Notes under the pieces: model-generated
What the model saw: the letters and a program-made list of their open reading frames with translations, nothing else
What the model was told of the DNA's origin: nothing
The model's database searches: none
Program-made: the position numbers and the translations under genes
Assembly (NCBI RefSeq): GCF_021018805.1
Contig: NC_086258.1
Coordinates: 5,371,081 to 5,435,080, forward strand
From: Prinia subflava
Taxonomy: Eukaryota > Chordata > Aves > Passeriformes > Cisticolidae
Direction of reading: 5' to 3'
Length of the DNA: 64,000 nucleotides
Shown: piece after piece, positions 61,521 through 64,000 of the stretch
Position numbering within the stretch: the stretch's first letter is position 1
Layout: the number at the start of each line of letters is the position of its first letter

Positions 61521-64000
61521 CTGAAACAAAAACAGTGAACCACTGAGATTTTGCTTTATTGTCAAGAGAAGGGAGTACAAAAGAGGCGATTTACATAGAT
61601 GCCACAACAGAGAAAACAAATGACAGACTATATTTAGCACAGGATTTCCTTTGTGTTTTTTTGCCTGTCACAAACCAAAAGTCCACAGGGGAAGCTGCCA
61701 GCTCCCGTTGCCAGCACAGAGAGGAGGCTCTGCTGTGGGCCAGAACCCCACGGTGCCAGGAATCATCCCAGCAGAACACGAGGAGGTTCCCATCTCCACG
61801 TGCTCCCAAAGCGCTGCACAGCGCTGCCTTCCCTCTCCAGCCACCAGCACTGCTCCCACTCAAACAACACTACAGACACCACACCACATCCAACATTCTG
61901 CTCACCCTAACACCTGCTGGCCAGAAAGCTCAAAAATAGAGCATCTCCTGGAATAAATATTCCCCCAGTTTCCACATGTGAACACACAGAAAGGGGAATG
62001 ACTCACATGAAGTCACAGAGTGGGTCAGAGCCAGCAGCTGAGAGTTCTAGAAACTCTTTCTTGATCTACTGACTACAAAGTGCCCCAGAGAGACTTCACT
62101 GGGAGAGGCAAGTGATGAGGGTGATAAGGTAAAATATAAATAAATAAATACACAACTTCCCCCACTGAACAACCTGATGTTCATCCCTCTTCTGACACTT
62201 TGATTACTTTAGGGAATACCCTCAGATATCAACTGGTGGCCTCTGCAAGCACAGGAGATGAGGTGTGAGCAGGATATGCAGAGGCTGGCAGGTGAAGGAG
62301 CTGCTCCTCACACTGGAAATGAATGGGATTGGAATTGGGTCCTGGCCCCAACCTTAGGCTCTTCAAAAGAGTAATTCATTTTTGTAACTACAGCTTAGAA
62401 GCCACAGCTAGGTCCTCACCTCTACTCCTGTTCTGGAACAAGTACAATTGTGAAAATCTTGAGCTTTACTAATATCAATCATTTTTCATGACGTTGTGAA
62501 GCCACAAGCCAAACTCAGTCTTAGATTATAAAGCTTTTATCATGTGAGTAGGGACATGGATAATAAACACAAAAGCTACTTTATGTTACAGGACACAGCA
62601 GCAGAGTGTGAGCTTTTGACTCTACACTGAACTCTACACTGGCCCAAGTTTTAACAACCAGAGAACTCTTAAAAAACTCAATTCGCGTAATATTAAACTG
62701 AAATAGAAAAATGACCAACCTATTTTTAAAGGGCATATAATTGTGGCAAAATGTTTTTCCAACTGAAATGCAGATTTCTTTGGAAAATTTTTCCTATGGA
62801 GTTACTTTCTGGGAACTTACTGGTGCCTCTCCTCCCCTGGAAACCAATATAATAACGAGAAATATTTAAAACAAGCATCCCTACCTAAGTATCAACGAAG
62901 AGACTTCCAGATGTTAATAAGCTCCTTTAAATTCAATATCTAAAAATGCCACAGTAGGTTTTCTTGGCTCTGCAAGGGCAGAGCACAACAGAACCCTTGT
63001 TATGCCTTCAGCAGCATTACTTATATGTAGCAAGTCTCCTAAAGAGCACTCTGTTGGTGTTCTTCCACCAGCTCACAACAAACTGTTATCTCAAAATTGA
63101 AGCAGTGATTATTAACATGAGCCGAGATTCATGCGAGGGAACAAGTCATAACAATTATATGAAAAACATTTTTTCATGTGATGAAAACAAGGTCACGCTT
63201 TGTTACAGCGGGAAATGTAGATTGCAAGATAAGGTCCTTCTGTAAGGCTCGAGCTGTGGGGAACTCAGCTGTGGTTCCTACATAGAGAGCTCATTTATGC
63301 ATTTCCAAGGGAAGCAAAAATGCATCTGACTCTTCTGGGAAAATTAGGAGAGTTGCTGCAGCTGGAAGCGGGAAAGATAGAGGAAAGGATTCTTAAGGAG
63401 AAGGGTGTTTAAAGGGTTATGGCATTTCTGTGTTTGTGAAAGGGTGGGAAAAAGCGAATAAATAGCAGCCTTTTAGTTTGTGCTAAAAGGAGGCTTTAAC
63501 GAAATAACACAAGTATTTCCACAAATATGCACAGCTTCCACTGCAAATGCTTTAAGATCCCAGGGCCAGAGCATAAGCAATGCTGACACTACAGCAGCAA
63601 AGGTCTGGAAATTGAAACGCTACAGAGTGAGGAGCTGGCAGCTTTACAGACCTGACAGGGCTCAAACACAAAGCACAGTGAGGGCACACAAACACACACA
63701 TAGACAGTGCTCAGAGAAAGAAAGAAAAAAAAAAGCCGAGAAACAAGAGGGAGGTTTTCATAAATAATTTTAATAATTAAAATTTTAAAACCCTGAACAA
63801 CTCAAAAAGGTTGAAAGAGGTGAAAGAAAAAGAAAGGCCTGACACAGGACGCTCACAGAGAGACGGGAGAGAGGCCCGGGACAGACGGGCAGACGGCCCG
63901 GGCCCACGCTGCGGACACCTTCCGGCGGTGTCCGGCCCCTCCCGCCGATGCCTGGCTCCCGGGCGGCGGCCGCTCCCGCTATCCCGGCCCGCAGCTACCG
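61521..64000. other. URM1 intron 1 and edge of its CpG promoter region
   Basis: Mostly AT-rich with no exon recognised. Base composition turns sharply GC/CpG-rich from about 63840 to the window edge, which suggests that URM1 exon 1 and its promoter lie just outside. No in-frame minus-strand ATG with URM1-like sequence is present before the edge. Confidence 0.5.

Noticed and set aside
63840..64000. URM1 exon 1 at the right edge
   Set aside because: The CpG-rich edge looks like promoter sequence, but the minus strand has no ATG leading into a URM1-like start, so exon 1 is placed outside the window.

Overview
The window looks like part of a bird genome, most likely a gene-dense, GC-rich microchromosome. 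The signs are short introns, diverged CR1 LINE fragments as the only clear dispersed repeat family, many small G+C-rich minisatellites, and protein-coding exons that read as vertebrate orthologues. Exons were assigned by reading translations across AG/GT splice boundaries; every multi-exon model keeps phase. Its genes correspond to human 9q34.11.

Layout, left to right. SH2D3C (+) occupies about 2.2-19.2 kb: a short exon of a long isoform (2231-2270), an internal promoter with its own first coding exon (6428-6508), then nine shared exons encoding an SH2 domain and a C-terminal RasGEF-like domain. A CR1 fragment split by a GATA microsatellite follows, then TOR2A (+; 20.25-23.45 kb, five exons) and PTRH1 (+; 25.43-27.71 kb, five exons). 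Just beyond PTRH1, on the minus strand at about 28.46-28.90 kb, lie decayed exons that resemble CFAP157, the ciliary gene that neighbours PTRH1 in human. CERCAM (-; 30.16-35.43 kb, twelve exons) follows. A large CpG-rich region at about 42.9-45.3 kb carries the microRNA hairpin mir-219a-2 (+, mature 5p at 44611-44631). URM1 (-) fills 47.4 kb to the right edge; four of its exons are present, while exon 1 and the start codon lie beyond 64 kb.

The window joins two blocks that are about 0.7 Mb apart in human: SH2D3C-TOR2A-PTRH1(-CFAP157) and CERCAM-MIR219A2-URM1. No TTC16 is seen between TOR2A and PTRH1, and no STXBP1 follows the CFAP157 relic. A rearrangement point is therefore inferred at about 27.9-30.2 kb. 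The left block mixes an adaptor for p130Cas-type scaffolds, an ER AAA+ ATPase and a peptidyl-tRNA hydrolase. The right block mixes an ER-resident glycosyltransferase-like protein, a neural/oligodendrocyte microRNA and a ubiquitin-like sulfur carrier. They are independent housekeeping or tissue genes with no operon-like logic.

The most interesting items are the CFAP157 relic at the synteny join, the mir-219a-2 locus with paired SOX-like AT modules upstream and a possible exonic hairpin, an in-frame (GGTGCC)8 hexanucleotide repeat in the CERCAM signal peptide, and four Pumilio-type elements packed into 107 bases of the SH2D3C 3' UTR. Human family sequences were compared from memory; no database search was run.
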